Shown here one piece after another: positions 27,909 to 37,314 of a stretch of DNA of 64,000 bases. How positions within the stretch are numbered: position 1 is the stretch's first letter; each line of letters begins with the position of its first letter. The position numbers were made by a program, and so were the translations under genes. The stretch comes from Bacteroidota bacterium. GTDB taxonomy: Bacteria; Bacteroidota; Bacteroidia; UKL13-3. The notes below the pieces were generated by a model that was not told the origin of the DNA, searched no databases, and saw only the letters and a list, made by a program, of their open reading frames with translations. Where the stretch lies: positions 124,001 to 188,000 of the forward strand of contig JAIXWD010000006.1 of NCBI GenBank assembly GCA_027482225.1, written 5' to 3'.

Positions 27909-28428
27909 TAAAATTATGCTATTAGGGGTATATGATAACCCGGATGCAACTTTAAATGTAACTAAAAGTTTAAAAGAAAAAGGTTACGATGTATACGATG
28001 TATACACTCCGTTTGCCATTCACAATTTAGATCGTGTTTTAGGTGTTAAGCGTTCTCGCTTATCTACTGCAGCATTCTGTTTTGCTATGACAGGTTTAGT
28101 TTCAGCAATTTCTTTGCAATCGTTTACTTCATATTTTGATTGGCCTATGTTAATTGGTGGTAAGCCATTTTTACATATTCCAACTTACATTCCAATTACT
28201 TTCGAATTATCAATTTTGTTTACAGCATTTGGTATGGTGGGTAGTTTCTTTGTTGTAAATAAAATGTTTTGGGGACGTAATACTGATATCATTGATTTAC
28301 GCGTTACTGATGATCGTTTTGTAATTGCTGTAAATGTTCACGATGGCAAAACCGATGTGAATGAATTATCAAACATTTTTAAAAAAGGTGGCGCTTTAGA
28401 AGTTAGAGAAAGGATTAACGAACTATGA
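27901..28428 (+). CDS. actD: Alternative complex III subunit ActD (DUF3341)
   Basis: The protein has 175 residues from the ATG at 27901; a longer in-frame start at 27853 would lie deep inside actC and is unlikely. It has a soluble N-terminal part (IMLLGVYDNPDATLNVTKSLKEKG, with YDVYDVYTPF) and two transmembrane helices, as usual for DUF3341/ActD. It holds the complex together on the cytoplasmic side and has no cofactor. It overlaps actC by 8 bp and actE by 4 bp, so translational coupling is likely. Confidence 0.92.
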   Translation: MDNKIMLLGVYDNPDATLNVTKSLKEKGYDVYDVYTPFAIHNLDRVLGVKRSRLSTAAFCFAMTGLVSAISLQSFTSYFDWPMLIGGKPFLHIPTYIPITFELSILFTAFGMVGSFFVVNKMFWGRNTDIIDLRVTDDRFVIAVNVHDGKTDVNELSNIFKKGGALEVRERINEL

Positions 28429-29027
28429 GAAAGTCGATATACACGTTACTAGCTGTTGCCGCATCAACTGTAATTATGGTAGGATGCAGTGCTGGTGGCG
28501 ATAACCCGGGTATTGAATATGCCCCTAATATGTATGTGTCATTTGCTTACGAGCCAATGTCTCAGTTAGCTGCTGAAGAAGGTTCTTCAAATGGTAACAA
28601 TACAATTAATCCTTATGGTATGAATATGCGTTTACCGGTAAAAGGTACGATCGCTCGTGGTCAGTTAGACTACGCTACTTATAATTTACCAAAAAGCAAC
28701 GAATCATACGAAGCTGCAAGTGCTTGGAAAAATCCATTACAAAGTAGCGAGTATAACTTAGCAGAAGGTAAACGATTATATAATATTAACTGTACTCCTT
28801 GTCATGGCGAAGATGGCCTTGGAAAAGGTACTATCGTTGCTGATGGTAAATATCCTCAAGTGCCTGCATACAGTGATAGGCTTCCAACAATCAACCCTGG
28901 TAAAGCTTTCTATAGCATTACACATGGTAAAAACTTGATGGGTGCTTATGGTTCGGTTCTTACTCCGAAACAACGCTGGCAAGTAATTCATTATATCTAC
29001 AATTTAAGCGGTGTTACTGCTAACTAA
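28425..29027 (+). CDS. actE: Alternative complex III subunit ActE, monoheme cytochrome c lipoprotein
   Basis: The 200-residue protein has a lipoprotein signal ending MVGC (Cys21), an extended linker, and one class-I cytochrome c domain with CTPCHGEDGLGKG and a distal Met probably in NLMGAYG. It probably passes electrons from ActA to the next carrier or the oxidase. Its ATG overlaps the actD stop (ATGA). Confidence 0.94.
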   Translation: MRKSIYTLLAVAASTVIMVGCSAGGDNPGIEYAPNMYVSFAYEPMSQLAAEEGSSNGNNTINPYGMNMRLPVKGTIARGQLDYATYNLPKSNESYEAASAWKNPLQSSEYNLAEGKRLYNINCTPCHGEDGLGKGTIVADGKYPQVPAYSDRLPTINPGKAFYSITHGKNLMGAYGSVLTPKQRWQVIHYIYNLSGVTAN

Positions 29028-29054
29028 TAACTAAAATATAATACTCTACACACA

Positions 29055-30377
29055 ATGGGACATACTACTGCCATTCAATTAAGAGAAGAAAAATTTGTAT
29101 ACACTGATAAAGCAAAACGCTTATCGTATATACTTATGGGCTTGGGATTGTTATTAGCACTTATAGGTTTTTTTACCTACCATCCAAGCATTGAAGGATT
29201 AAGCGAAGAACAATTACACCACCTACCTGCTAAGCGTTTACTAGGAAGTTTGTTGTTTAATGGTTACTTCTTTTTCCTTATTTCAACTTTAGCAATCATT
29301 TTTATCGTAATTAGTCAATTGGCCAACGCAGGTTGGTACGTAGCAGTACGTAGGGTTTTTGAGGCAATGAGTGAGTTTATGCCAATAGGCGCAATTACTT
29401 TATTTGTTGTTGTGTTTTTGAGCCTTTATGCTTTCCACGGAGGTATATACCACTGGGCGCATGATGGTGTAATGGAATCAGATCCATTATTAGCTAAAAA
29501 AACATGGTACTTAAATAAACCTTTCTTCTTAATTCGTTTAGCGACCTTTACAGGTTTCTGGGTTTTCTGTGCAAGTATGATTAGAAAGTTCTCTCGTCAA
29601 GAAGATCAATTATCTACCGGTTTAACTGACACTACTTTCTTTGATAAATCATACAACTTGTCGGCTTTATTCATGATTGTGTTCGGATTTACCTTTAGTA
29701 TGTTTGCTTGGGATATTACCATGAGTGTTGATGCACACTGGTACTCAACGATCTTTACTATTTACAATTTTGCAACAGGTTGGGCTAGTGCTATGACAGT
29801 TGCTTACTTAATTACTTGGTACTTGCGTAAAAATGGTTATATGCAAGGTATTGTAACTGATGAGCACATGCACGATTTAGGTAAATGGGTATTTGCAATT
29901 TCTATGTTCTGGACTTACATGTGGACTGCCCAATTCTTGTTAATTTGGTATGCAAACATTCCTGAAGAGGTTGCTTATTACGCACCTCGTATGTATGGTT
30001 CATATAGTTTCAGTTTCTACTTTAATCTTGTGTTAAATTTCGTTATTCCTTTCTTTATGTTTATGAAAAGAGGAGCAAAACGTAATCCTAAAATCGGTGC
30101 TATTGTAGGTGCTTGCATCTTAATTGGTCACTGGAATGATGTATACTTAATGGTTATGCCAGGTGCAATGAATTTAGCTACTGCAGTCACTGATCATAAC
30201 CCAGTTGGAATCATAGAAGTTCCATCACAAGGTGTAGGTTTAATGGAAATTGGTTTCTTAAGTTTATTTGCAGGCTTATTCTTGTTTATCGTTATGAAAG
30301 GTTTAACAAAAGCAAACTTATACCCAACCAAACATCCTTATATTTTAGAAAGTGTACAACACGATACTGGTGTTTAA
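29055..30377 (+). CDS. actF: Alternative complex III subunit ActF, second NrfD-like membrane subunit
   Basis: The 440-residue protein has about ten transmembrane helices and is the paralogous partner of ActC in the membrane core (FHGGIYHWAH, AWDITMSVDAHWYSTIFTIYNFATGWA). It is the last act gene. A strong terminator follows 19 bp after the stop, so the operon ends here. No cytochrome oxidase genes follow, although they often do in Bacteroidota. Confidence 0.94.
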   Translation: MGHTTAIQLREEKFVYTDKAKRLSYILMGLGLLLALIGFFTYHPSIEGLSEEQLHHLPAKRLLGSLLFNGYFFFLISTLAIIFIVISQLANAGWYVAVRRVFEAMSEFMPIGAITLFVVVFLSLYAFHGGIYHWAHDGVMESDPLLAKKTWYLNKPFFLIRLATFTGFWVFCASMIRKFSRQEDQLSTGLTDTTFFDKSYNLSALFMIVFGFTFSMFAWDITMSVDAHWYSTIFTIYNFATGWASAMTVAYLITWYLRKNGYMQGIVTDEHMHDLGKWVFAISMFWTYMWTAQFLLIWYANIPEEVAYYAPRMYGSYSFSFYFNLVLNFVIPFFMFMKRGAKRNPKIGAIVGACILIGHWNDVYLMVMPGAMNLATAVTDHNPVGIIEVPSQGVGLMEIGFLSLFAGLFLFIVMKGLTKANLYPTKHPYILESVQHDTGV

Positions 30378-30396
30378 TTAAAACACCTGATAACAG

Positions 30397-30432
30397 AAAA
30401 GCCTCGGTTCATTGCGAATCGAGGCTTTTTTT
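30397..30432. terminator. Terminator shared by act operon and folB
   Basis: AAAAGCCTCG at 30397-30406 pairs with CGAGGCTTTT at 30420-30429, followed by more T. It lies between convergent genes and may act in both directions. Confidence 0.8.
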
Positions 30433-30449
30433 ATTTGTGGTTTGATGTG

Positions 30450-30797
30450 TTATTTTTTGTAGTTGGCAGTAACTCTTGCCGAACCTTTCATGCTCGGAAT
30501 AGGTGGGGCGCATTTGGTAATTTTTACTTCAATTACCTTGGCGTTACTAAAAGTTACTTTTAAATCGTTTAATATTAGCCTCGCTACTTCTTCAATAAAA
30601 TCTTTTGGTGTCTGCATATGTTGGTTTACTATTCGGTATATGTCTTCGTAGTTTACCACATCATTAAGTTGTAAATAATTGGTTTCATCTGCTGAATCAA
30701 TCAATACATCAACAATATACTCACCGCCTTTTTCGCGTTCAAAATCATACAAACCGTGGTAAGCGTAAAACTTTAAATGGTTTAATTCTACAATCAT
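30450..30797 (-). CDS. folB: Dihydroneopterin aldolase
   Basis: FolB cleaves 7,8-dihydroneopterin to 6-hydroxymethyl-dihydropterin in folate synthesis. The 115-residue length is normal. Motifs are FYAYHGLYDFEREKGGEY near the N-terminus, NYEDIYRIV, and the C-terminal KVIEVKITKCAPPIP. The frame is open to a TTG at 30815, but the ATG at 30797 gives the usual MIVELNHLKFYAYHG start. It stands alone, convergent with actF. Confidence 0.92.
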   Translation of the reverse strand: MIVELNHLKFYAYHGLYDFEREKGGEYIVDVLIDSADETNYLQLNDVVNYEDIYRIVNQHMQTPKDFIEEVARLILNDLKVTFSNAKVIEVKITKCAPPIPSMKGSARVTANYKK

Positions 30798-30877
30798 GCT
30801 AAAAATTTTACGCAATTAACTATTTAAAACTGACACAAAATAGCCACTTTAAGTGTTTTAAATGAACAATTAAACAT

Positions 30878-30885
30878 TAAATTCG
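30878..30885 (+). promoter_or_regulatory. Variant -7 box of the glutaryl-CoA dehydrogenase gene
   Basis: TAAATTCG, followed by CAACC, resembles the TAnnTTTG box with C at position 7. It lies 22 nt before the ATG. Confidence 0.3.
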
Positions 30886-30907
30886 CAACCTATTCATCAT
30901 TAAAAAT

Positions 30908-32137
30908 ATGAGCACAGAAAAAGCCGTATCAACAGCCGAATTTCATAAGGCAAACAAACCTGATTTATACACCCATCCTGATTATTATTTGATGGATGAA
31001 TTACTTACCGAAGAGCATAAATTAGTGCGCAGCATGGTTCGCGATTATGTTAAAAAAGAATTGTCGCCAATTATTGAGGATATGGCTCAACAAGCTAAGT
31101 TTAATTACGACATGGTTAAACAATTGGGCGATTTAGGTTGCTTTGGTCCTCAATTACCTGTTGAATATGGTTGTGGTGGCATGGACTACATTACTTATGG
31201 CATCATGATGCAGGAATTGGAGCGTTGTGATTCAGGTGTTCGTTCAACAGCATCAGTTCAAGGTTCATTGGTTATGTATCCTATTTATAAATTTGGTAGC
31301 GAAGAACAAAAACATAAGTATTTACCTAAATTGGCTAAAGGCGAATGGTTAGGCTGTTTTGGTTTGACAGAACCAAATCACGGTTCTGATCCAGGTGGAA
31401 TGACCACTAATTTCAAGGATGCCGGTGATGGTAAACATGTTATACTTAACGGTGCAAAAATGTGGATTTCTAATTCACCTTATGCTGATGTGGCTGTAGT
31501 TTGGGCTAAAAACGAACAAGGTAAAATAAAAGGCATAATTGTGGAACGTGGTATGGCTGGCTTTAGCACACCTGAAACACATAATAAATGGAGTTTACGT
31601 GCAAGCGCAACTGGAGAGTTGGTGTTCAATGATGTAAAAGTTCCAATAGAAAATATTTTGCCAGGTGTTGAAGGTTTAAAAGGTCCATTGACTTGCTTAA
31701 ACAGTGCTCGTTATGGTATTGCTTGGGGTGCTATTGGTTCTGCTATGGATTGTTACGATACGGCATTACGCTACAGTAAAGAGCGTATACAATTTGGAAA
31801 ACCGATTGCCGGATTCCAATTACAACAAAAGAAACTAGCCGAAATGATAACTGAAATTACCAAAGCACAATTACTAACTTGGCGCTTAGGTGTATTGATG
31901 AATGAAGGTAGGGCAACTCCTGCACAAATTAGTTTGGCTAAACGTAACAATGTGGATTTAGCGCTAAACGTAGCCCGCAATGCACGCCAAATCTTAGGTG
32001 GTATGGGTATTACAGGTGAGTACCCAATTATGCGCCACATGATGAATTTAGAATCTGTAGTTACTTACGAAGGAACTCATGATATTCATTTGCTTATTAC
32101 AGGTTTGGATATTACGGGTGAAAATGCTTTTGCATAA
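30908..32137 (+). CDS. Glutaryl-CoA dehydrogenase-like acyl-CoA dehydrogenase
   Basis: The 409-residue protein has the acyl-CoA dehydrogenase fold. Helical N-terminal domain, then GCFGLTEPNHGSDPGGM and WISNSPYADVAVVWAK (FAD-contact strands), then ARYGIAWGAIGSAMDCYDTALRYSKERIQFGKPI. The catalytic base is Glu388 in VVTYEGTHDIHLL. The YEGTHDIH and SARYGIAWGA variants are typical of glutaryl-CoA dehydrogenase, which oxidises and decarboxylates glutaryl-CoA in lysine and tryptophan breakdown. Substrate assignment is by resemblance. It is monocistronic, with a hairpin terminator after it. Confidence 0.85.
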   Translation: MSTEKAVSTAEFHKANKPDLYTHPDYYLMDELLTEEHKLVRSMVRDYVKKELSPIIEDMAQQAKFNYDMVKQLGDLGCFGPQLPVEYGCGGMDYITYGIMMQELERCDSGVRSTASVQGSLVMYPIYKFGSEEQKHKYLPKLAKGEWLGCFGLTEPNHGSDPGGMTTNFKDAGDGKHVILNGAKMWISNSPYADVAVVWAKNEQGKIKGIIVERGMAGFSTPETHNKWSLRASATGELVFNDVKVPIENILPGVEGLKGPLTCLNSARYGIAWGAIGSAMDCYDTALRYSKERIQFGKPIAGFQLQQKKLAEMITEITKAQLLTWRLGVLMNEGRATPAQISLAKRNNVDLALNVARNARQILGGMGITGEYPIMRHMMNLESVVTYEGTHDIHLLITGLDITGENAFA

Positions 32138-32162
32138 AAAATAATTATAATAATTTTGATCA

Positions 32163-32191
32163 ATAAAGACGCATCAATAGTGCGTCTTTAT
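32163..32191 (+). terminator. Hairpin terminator after the acyl-CoA dehydrogenase gene
   Basis: ATAAAGACGCA and TGCGTCTTTAT form a perfect 11-bp stem around TCAATAG. The T tract after it is short, so efficiency is uncertain. Confidence 0.6.
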
Positions 32192-32214
32192 GTGTGTAAT
32201 ATAGGATATCAATT

Positions 32215-33621
32215 ATGTATCAAATAAAATTTGGAACAGATGGATGGCGAGGCATTATTGCTGCCGAGTTTAATGTAGATAATGTAAAACGTGTTGCACA
32301 AGGAACTGCTGCATACATTAAACAAAATCATGCCGATAATTTAAGTATTGTATTAGGCCATGATTGTCGTTTTGCTGGCGAATTATTTGCAGAAACTGTA
32401 GCACAAATTATGTGTGCCAATGGCATAAAAATTAAATTGGCTAAAGGTTTTGTTTCCACTCCAATGATTAGTTTAGGTGCCGTAAAACATGGCGCTGCGT
32501 TGGGTGTAATTATTACTGCAAGTCATAACCCACCTGCATACAGTGGCTATAAACTTAAAGCACATTATGGCGGACCAAGCAGTCCGGCTGTGATTGATGC
32601 TGTAGAAGCGGCCATACCAAATAATTTGGTTGAAACAGCTTTAACTCCAATGGAAGAGTTGGTGAAATCAGGTATGGTTACTTATGTTGATTTAGAAACC
32701 TTGTATATTGATGAAGTAAAAGTAAGTTTTGATTTAGCTGCGATTAAAAACAGCGGAATGAAATTTGGATACGATGCCATGTATGGTGCCGGACAAAATG
32801 TAATGAAAGCATTGTTTCCTGAAGCGTTTTTGTTGCATTGCGATTATAATCCAAGTTTTTACGGGCAAGCTCCTGAGCCTATCCATAAAAACTTAGCAGA
32901 GTTTAGTGCAGCACTTAAACAACGTGGCGATATTGATTGTGGTTTAGTTACTGATGGTGATGCCGATCGTATTGGCTTGTATAATAAAAAAGGTGAGTTT
33001 GTTGATTCGCATCACATTATCCTTTTATTGGTGCATTACTTGCACAAATACAAAGGCATGAGTGGTAAAGTTATTACTACTTTCTCGGCTACCTCAAAAA
33101 TTACAGCATTGGCAAAGGCTTATGGTTTAGATATTGAAATCACCAAAATTGGCTTTAAATACATTTGCGAAAAAATGGTTACCGAAAACGTATTGGTAGG
33201 TGGCGAAGAAAGCGGAGGTATTGCCATTAAAGGATTTATTCCTGAGCGCGATGGTATTTGGATTGGTTTAACCCTTTGGGAGTTTATGGCCAAAACAGGT
33301 AAGAGCTTGGATGATTTAATTAAAGAATTGTACGAGGTAGTAGGCAGTTTTGCTATGGGCCGTATTGATTTACACATTACCGAAGAAATTAAACAAAACG
33401 TATTGGCTAATTGCAAAGCAGGCAAGTATACTACCTTCGGAAATTACACCATTGAAAAAGTAGAAGACTTAGATGGATTTAAATTTCATTTAGGCAATGG
33501 TGAATGGGTGATGATAAGAGCTAGCGGAACAGAACCTGTGTTACGTGTATATAGCGAATCGTCTTTGCAAGATAAAGCCGAAGCGATTTTACAAGCTTGT
33601 AAAAATACCATTTTAGCTTAA
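32215..33621 (+). CDS. Phosphohexomutase (phosphoglucomutase/phosphomannomutase family)
   Basis: The 468-residue protein shows the alpha-D-phosphohexomutase signatures in order: FGTDGWRGIIA, the phosphoserine loop TASHNPPAYSGYK (Ser103), the metal loop DGDADR (247-252), the sugar loop GGEESGG, and RASGTEPVLRVYSES for phosphate binding. It interconverts hexose 1- and 6-phosphates and so feeds nucleotide-sugar synthesis. Which hexose (glucose, mannose or glucosamine) cannot be told here. A strong terminator follows. Confidence 0.9.
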   Translation: MYQIKFGTDGWRGIIAAEFNVDNVKRVAQGTAAYIKQNHADNLSIVLGHDCRFAGELFAETVAQIMCANGIKIKLAKGFVSTPMISLGAVKHGAALGVIITASHNPPAYSGYKLKAHYGGPSSPAVIDAVEAAIPNNLVETALTPMEELVKSGMVTYVDLETLYIDEVKVSFDLAAIKNSGMKFGYDAMYGAGQNVMKALFPEAFLLHCDYNPSFYGQAPEPIHKNLAEFSAALKQRGDIDCGLVTDGDADRIGLYNKKGEFVDSHHIILLLVHYLHKYKGMSGKVITTFSATSKITALAKAYGLDIEITKIGFKYICEKMVTENVLVGGEESGGIAIKGFIPERDGIWIGLTLWEFMAKTGKSLDDLIKELYEVVGSFAMGRIDLHITEEIKQNVLANCKAGKYTTFGNYTIEKVEDLDGFKFHLGNGEWVMIRASGTEPVLRVYSESSLQDKAEAILQACKNTILA

Positions 33622-33635
33622 GGCTGATAACATAC

Positions 33636-33674
33636 AAAAAGCCATCTCGAACAAAGCTTCGGGATGGCTTTTTA
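33636..33674 (+). terminator. Rho-independent terminator after the phosphohexomutase gene
   Basis: AAAAAGCCATC at 33636-33646 pairs with GATGGCTTTTT at 33663-33673 and ends in T. The inner part (TCGA/TTCG) extends the pairing. Confidence 0.8.
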
Positions 33675-33687
33675 ATTTAAAATAAAA

Positions 33688-34629
33688 ATGCCTTTAAAAA
33701 ACGAGTTACATCCGCGCAACGCGCATGGCGATAGGTATGATTTTACAGCATTAACACATGCATGCCCTGAATTAAAACCCATGATAGCTGTAAATAAGTA
33801 TGGTGATGAATCTATTGATTTCAGTAATCCCAAAGCAGTAAAGTTATTAAACAAAGCGCTACTAAAATTCTTTTATAAAATAGATGATTGGGATATTCCC
33901 AGTGGGTATTTATGTCCGCCAATACCGGGCCGTGCCGATTATGTGCATTACATAGCTGATTTAATTGCTAAATACAACCAAGGGGTTATTCCGCGCGGTA
34001 AAAAAATTCTTGGGGTTGATATTGGTGTTGGTGCAAATTGTATTTATCCTATCTTAGGTCATCAATTATTTGGCTGGAGTTTTATAGGAACGGATATCGA
34101 TGATAAGGCAATAGATAATGCTGAAAAAATAATTTACAACAATGAAGTCTTAAAAGGAACTGTTACATTATTAAAACAAATGCGCACCAATAGTTTGTTA
34201 AAAGGTGTAATTGGCAATGATGTACTGTTTGATTTTACCATTTGTAATCCACCATTTCATGCCACTGCTGAAGAAGCTAAACAAGCAAGTATACGTAAAG
34301 TAAGCAATCTAAAAGGTAAACGAATAAAATCGCCCATACTTAATTTTGGCGGACATCAAACAGAGCTTTGGTGCGATGGAGGTGAAGAAGGTTTTATTAA
34401 CAAATTAGCGCTGGAAAGTGTAAGCTATGCACAACAATGTTTTTGGTTTACCTCATTGGTATCAAAACAAACCACTGTGCCTATAATTACAAAATTATTA
34501 ACCCAACTTAAAGCTACCGAAATTAAGGTGATAGAAATGGCACAAGGCCAAAAAATAAGTCGATTTATTGCTTGGACATTTTTAACGCCAACCCAACAAA
34601 AAGATTGGATGGATAAGCGTTGGAAGTAG
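33688..34629 (+). CDS. rlmF: 23S rRNA (adenine-1618-N6)-methyltransferase
   Basis: RlmF methylates A1618 of 23S rRNA with S-adenosylmethionine. The 313-residue length is normal. It starts LKNELHPRNAHGDRYDF, a family hallmark, then IPSGYLCPPIPGRADY, the SAM loop ILGVDIGVGANCIYP and the catalytic NPPF (Asn187-Phe190). NFGGHQTELWCDGGEEGFI follows. It starts 13 bp after the upstream terminator. Confidence 0.95.
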   Translation: MPLKNELHPRNAHGDRYDFTALTHACPELKPMIAVNKYGDESIDFSNPKAVKLLNKALLKFFYKIDDWDIPSGYLCPPIPGRADYVHYIADLIAKYNQGVIPRGKKILGVDIGVGANCIYPILGHQLFGWSFIGTDIDDKAIDNAEKIIYNNEVLKGTVTLLKQMRTNSLLKGVIGNDVLFDFTICNPPFHATAEEAKQASIRKVSNLKGKRIKSPILNFGGHQTELWCDGGEEGFINKLALESVSYAQQCFWFTSLVSKQTTVPIITKLLTQLKATEIKVIEMAQGQKISRFIAWTFLTPTQQKDWMDKRWK

Positions 34630-34653
34630 GGCGCTCATTTCGGGTTATTCTAC

Positions 34654-34661
34654 TATCTTCG
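34654..34661 (+). promoter_or_regulatory. Variant -7 box before the radical SAM gene
   Basis: TATCTTCG lies 8 nt before the ATG at 34670, a TAnnTTTG-like box with C at position 7. The distance suggests a nearly leaderless mRNA. Confidence 0.3.
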
Positions 34662-34669
34662 CAACTTCA

Positions 34670-36337
34670 ATGAAAACGCTTTTAACCACACTTAACGCCA
34701 AATATATACACCTTAATTTAGCAATTAGGTTGTTGTACGAATTAAATCATCAGCAACATGAAGGTTTAAATTGGCATGAGTTTACCATTAAAGAAAAACC
34801 CGAAGATATTGCCGATAAGTGTAAGGATTATGATGTAGTGGCGTTTAGTTGTTATATCTGGAATATTACACAAACATTAGCTGTGGCGAGGGTATTAAAA
34901 GCTATCAACCCAAATATAAAAATACTTTTAGGCGGACCAGAAGTAAGTTATGATTACCAAGATTTAATTAAGTTAGACGAAGTTGATTATATTATTGTTG
35001 GTGAGGGTGAAATACCATTTGCTGAATTTTTAAACAACTATCCTAACATTAAAGGCATACCAAATTTGGTATATAAGTTAGATGGAAAGATGGAATTTTT
35101 TCCTCAACAAGTTACCTTCGATTTATTGAATTATGTAGGTATCAATCCATACAAAAACGACCCACCCGAAGAATTATATAACAAAGTTTGTTACATAGAA
35201 ACTTCTCGTGGTTGCCCATATAAATGCGAGTTTTGTTTAGCGAGTTTAGATAACAAAGTTCGTTATTTACCTATTGAGGATATTAAATGTAACTTGGAGT
35301 ATTTAATCGAACATGGCCGTACGATTAAGTTTTTAGATAGAACGTTTAATGTAAAAAAAGATTTTACTATTGATATTTTCAAATTCATTTTAGCACGCAG
35401 AAAACCGGGACAGGTTTTTCAGTTTGAAATTACAGCAGATATAGTTCATCCTGATATTGTAAAGTTTATTCAGGAAGAAGTTCCTGAGGGTGTATTCCGA
35501 TTTGAAATTGGTATTCAAACCGTAAACCAAAAGGCTAATTTACAAGTAAGTCGTAAGCAAAATTTTGATAAAACCATTACAGTAATTAAGCAATTGGATA
35601 ACAAAATAGAAATGCACCTTGATTTAATTGTGGGCTTACCTTTAGATGAGTGGGCAGATATTAAATACAGTATTGAAGAGGTCTTTAAACTAAATCCACC
35701 CGAATTACAACTTGGATTTTTGAAGTTTTTAAAAGGTACACCCATGCGTTTAAAGCATGAGCAACATGGATATATTTTTGACCCAATGCCACCTTACCAA
35801 ATAATTGAAAGCAACTATTTAAGTAAAGAAGAGTTGTACAAAATAACTTTATTGGAAGAAGCCTTAGAGGTTTATTGGAATAAAAAAAGAGCTACAAATA
35901 CACTGAAATATGCTGCTCATAAGTATGGCATTTTTGAGTTTTTATTAAATGTTGGAACTTACTTTAATGCGCATTATAATTTCCATAAACATGCTTTGTA
36001 TGATGCTTATGATGTATTGTTTGAAGTAATAAAATTACATTACCAAACAGATGAAGTTTTGATGCAATTGGTGGCTTTAGATTATTATTTACATCATAAA
36101 CTCAAACCCAAAACCATGTATATGGAAGAGGTGAGTCGTGAGGAAAAAACAAGTGTAATTAATGAGTTAGCATTAAATCATCACAAGTATAGGTTTATGA
36201 TATTTTCGTTTACGTTTGATGTAGAAACTTGGATAAAGCAAGGTGAAATCATTAACCAAAACTATACTGCCATTATACAATACAATGGCGAAACCAAAGC
36301 TCAGTTAGTTTCAAGTAAAATTGCCCAACACCAATAA
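34670..36337 (+). CDS. B12-binding-domain radical SAM protein (DUF4080-type)
   Basis: The 555-residue protein has an N-terminal B12-binding-like domain (about 1-140, [11 protein letters not shown]), the radical SAM cluster motif CPYKCEFC (Cys182, 186, 189), a TIM-barrel core ([12 protein letters not shown]) and a DUF4080-like C-terminal region. It should generate a 5'-deoxyadenosyl radical; the substrate is unknown. The His of the usual cobalamin DxHxxG loop is not obvious, so cobalamin binding is uncertain. The rluF-like gene begins 4 bp after the stop, so the two are co-transcribed. Confidence 0.88.
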   Translation: MKTLLTTLNAKYIHLNLAIRLLYELNHQQHEGLNWHEFTIKEKPEDIADKCKDYDVVAFSCYIWNITQTLAVARVLKAINPNIKILLGGPEVSYDYQDLIKLDEVDYIIVGEGEIPFAEFLNNYPNIKGIPNLVYKLDGKMEFFPQQVTFDLLNYVGINPYKNDPPEELYNKVCYIETSRGCPYKCEFCLASLDNKVRYLPIEDIKCNLEYLIEHGRTIKFLDRTFNVKKDFTIDIFKFILARRKPGQVFQFEITADIVHPDIVKFIQEEVPEGVFRFEIGIQTVNQKANLQVSRKQNFDKTITVIKQLDNKIEMHLDLIVGLPLDEWADIKYSIEEVFKLNPPELQLGFLKFLKGTPMRLKHEQHGYIFDPMPPYQIIESNYLSKEELYKITLLEEALEVYWNKKRATNTLKYAAHKYGIFEFLLNVGTYFNAHYNFHKHALYDAYDVLFEVIKLHYQTDEVLMQLVALDYYLHHKLKPKTMYMEEVSREEKTSVINELALNHHKYRFMIFSFTFDVETWIKQGEIINQNYTAIIQYNGETKAQLVSSKIAQHQ

Positions 36338-36341
36338 CATC

Positions 36342-37265
36342 ATGCAAAAACAAGGCGGAACACGCTTAAATAAATTTATCAGTGAAAGTGGTTTGTGCAG
36401 TAGGCGCGAAGCAGATCGATTCATTGAGAATGGGAATGTAACTATTAACGGACGAAAAGCACAAATTGGCGACCAAGTGTATGCAGGCGATAAGGTTACC
36501 GTTAATGGAAATAAATTGGAGCCTAAAAAAGATGATAAGCTTGTTTTTATTGCACTAAATAAACCTGTAGGTGTAACAAGTACTACTGAAATTGGTGTAG
36601 CTGATAACATCGTAAGGTTTGTTAACCACCCGGAGCGTATTTTCCCTATTGGTAGGTTAGATAAAGATTCGCAAGGATTGATATTTTTAACCAACGATGG
36701 TGATGTGGTAAATAAAATTTTGCGAGCTGGAAATAAACATGAGAAAGAATATATAGTTACGGTTAATAAACCTTTAACCGAAGAAGTATTAAATGGAATG
36801 GCAAACGGAGTTCCAATGTTGGGTGTGGTTACTAAAAAATGTAAGGTTGTACAAGAGGGGCCAACTGTTTTTAGGGTTACTTTAATACAAGGTTTAAACC
36901 GCCAAATACGCAGGATGTGCGAGCACTTTGGCTATGAGGTGAAAAAACTAGAGCGTGTGCGCATCATGAACATCAGTTTAGGTAAATTACCATTAGGCGA
37001 TTGGAGAGATTTATCTACAAATGAGTTAGATATTATTTATGGTATGATTGAAGATTCGAGTGATGTAGATGATAGAAAACCAAAACCTAAGTCGTTTAAG
37101 CTAAAGCCATCAGGTAGTTCTAATTCGCAACAAAGTAAATCTAATGAAAGACCAAAGGCTGGACATAATCAGGACATGCGTAAAAATAAAGGCGGTAAAA
37201 GTAATTCGCCTAAAAAAGGAGGTTTTAAACCTAAATCAAACCACACACGTAAAAGAGGAAGGTAG
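36342..37265 (+). CDS. RluF-like 23S rRNA pseudouridine synthase
   Basis: The 307-residue protein has an N-terminal S4 RNA-binding domain ([21 protein letters not shown]) and the RsuA/RluF catalytic core, with Asp107 in [16 protein letters not shown] and [20 protein letters not shown]. This is the RluB/E/F branch, probably acting near position 2604 of 23S rRNA. The C-terminus (after about residue 245) is a basic Ser/Lys/Asn-rich tail, common in Bacteroidota versions. The ATG at 36342 was preferred to a TTG at 36321, which overlaps the preceding gene. Confidence 0.88.
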   Translation: MQKQGGTRLNKFISESGLCSRREADRFIENGNVTINGRKAQIGDQVYAGDKVTVNGNKLEPKKDDKLVFIALNKPVGVTSTTEIGVADNIVRFVNHPERIFPIGRLDKDSQGLIFLTNDGDVVNKILRAGNKHEKEYIVTVNKPLTEEVLNGMANGVPMLGVVTKKCKVVQEGPTVFRVTLIQGLNRQIRRMCEHFGYEVKKLERVRIMNISLGKLPLGDWRDLSTNELDIIYGMIEDSSDVDDRKPKPKSFKLKPSGSSNSQQSKSNERPKAGHNQDMRKNKGGKSNSPKKGGFKPKSNHTRKRGR

Positions 37266-37314
37266 TTAGCTATACAATGTATATCTTGTGCATTCAAATT
37301 AATACATTTAAACC

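Noticed and set aside
26508-30377. Possibility that the act operon is a polysulfide or nitrite reductase (Psr/Nrf)
   Set aside because: The combination of pentaheme ActA, fused TAT-variant ActB, DUF3341 and two NrfD-like subunits is specific to alternative complex III.
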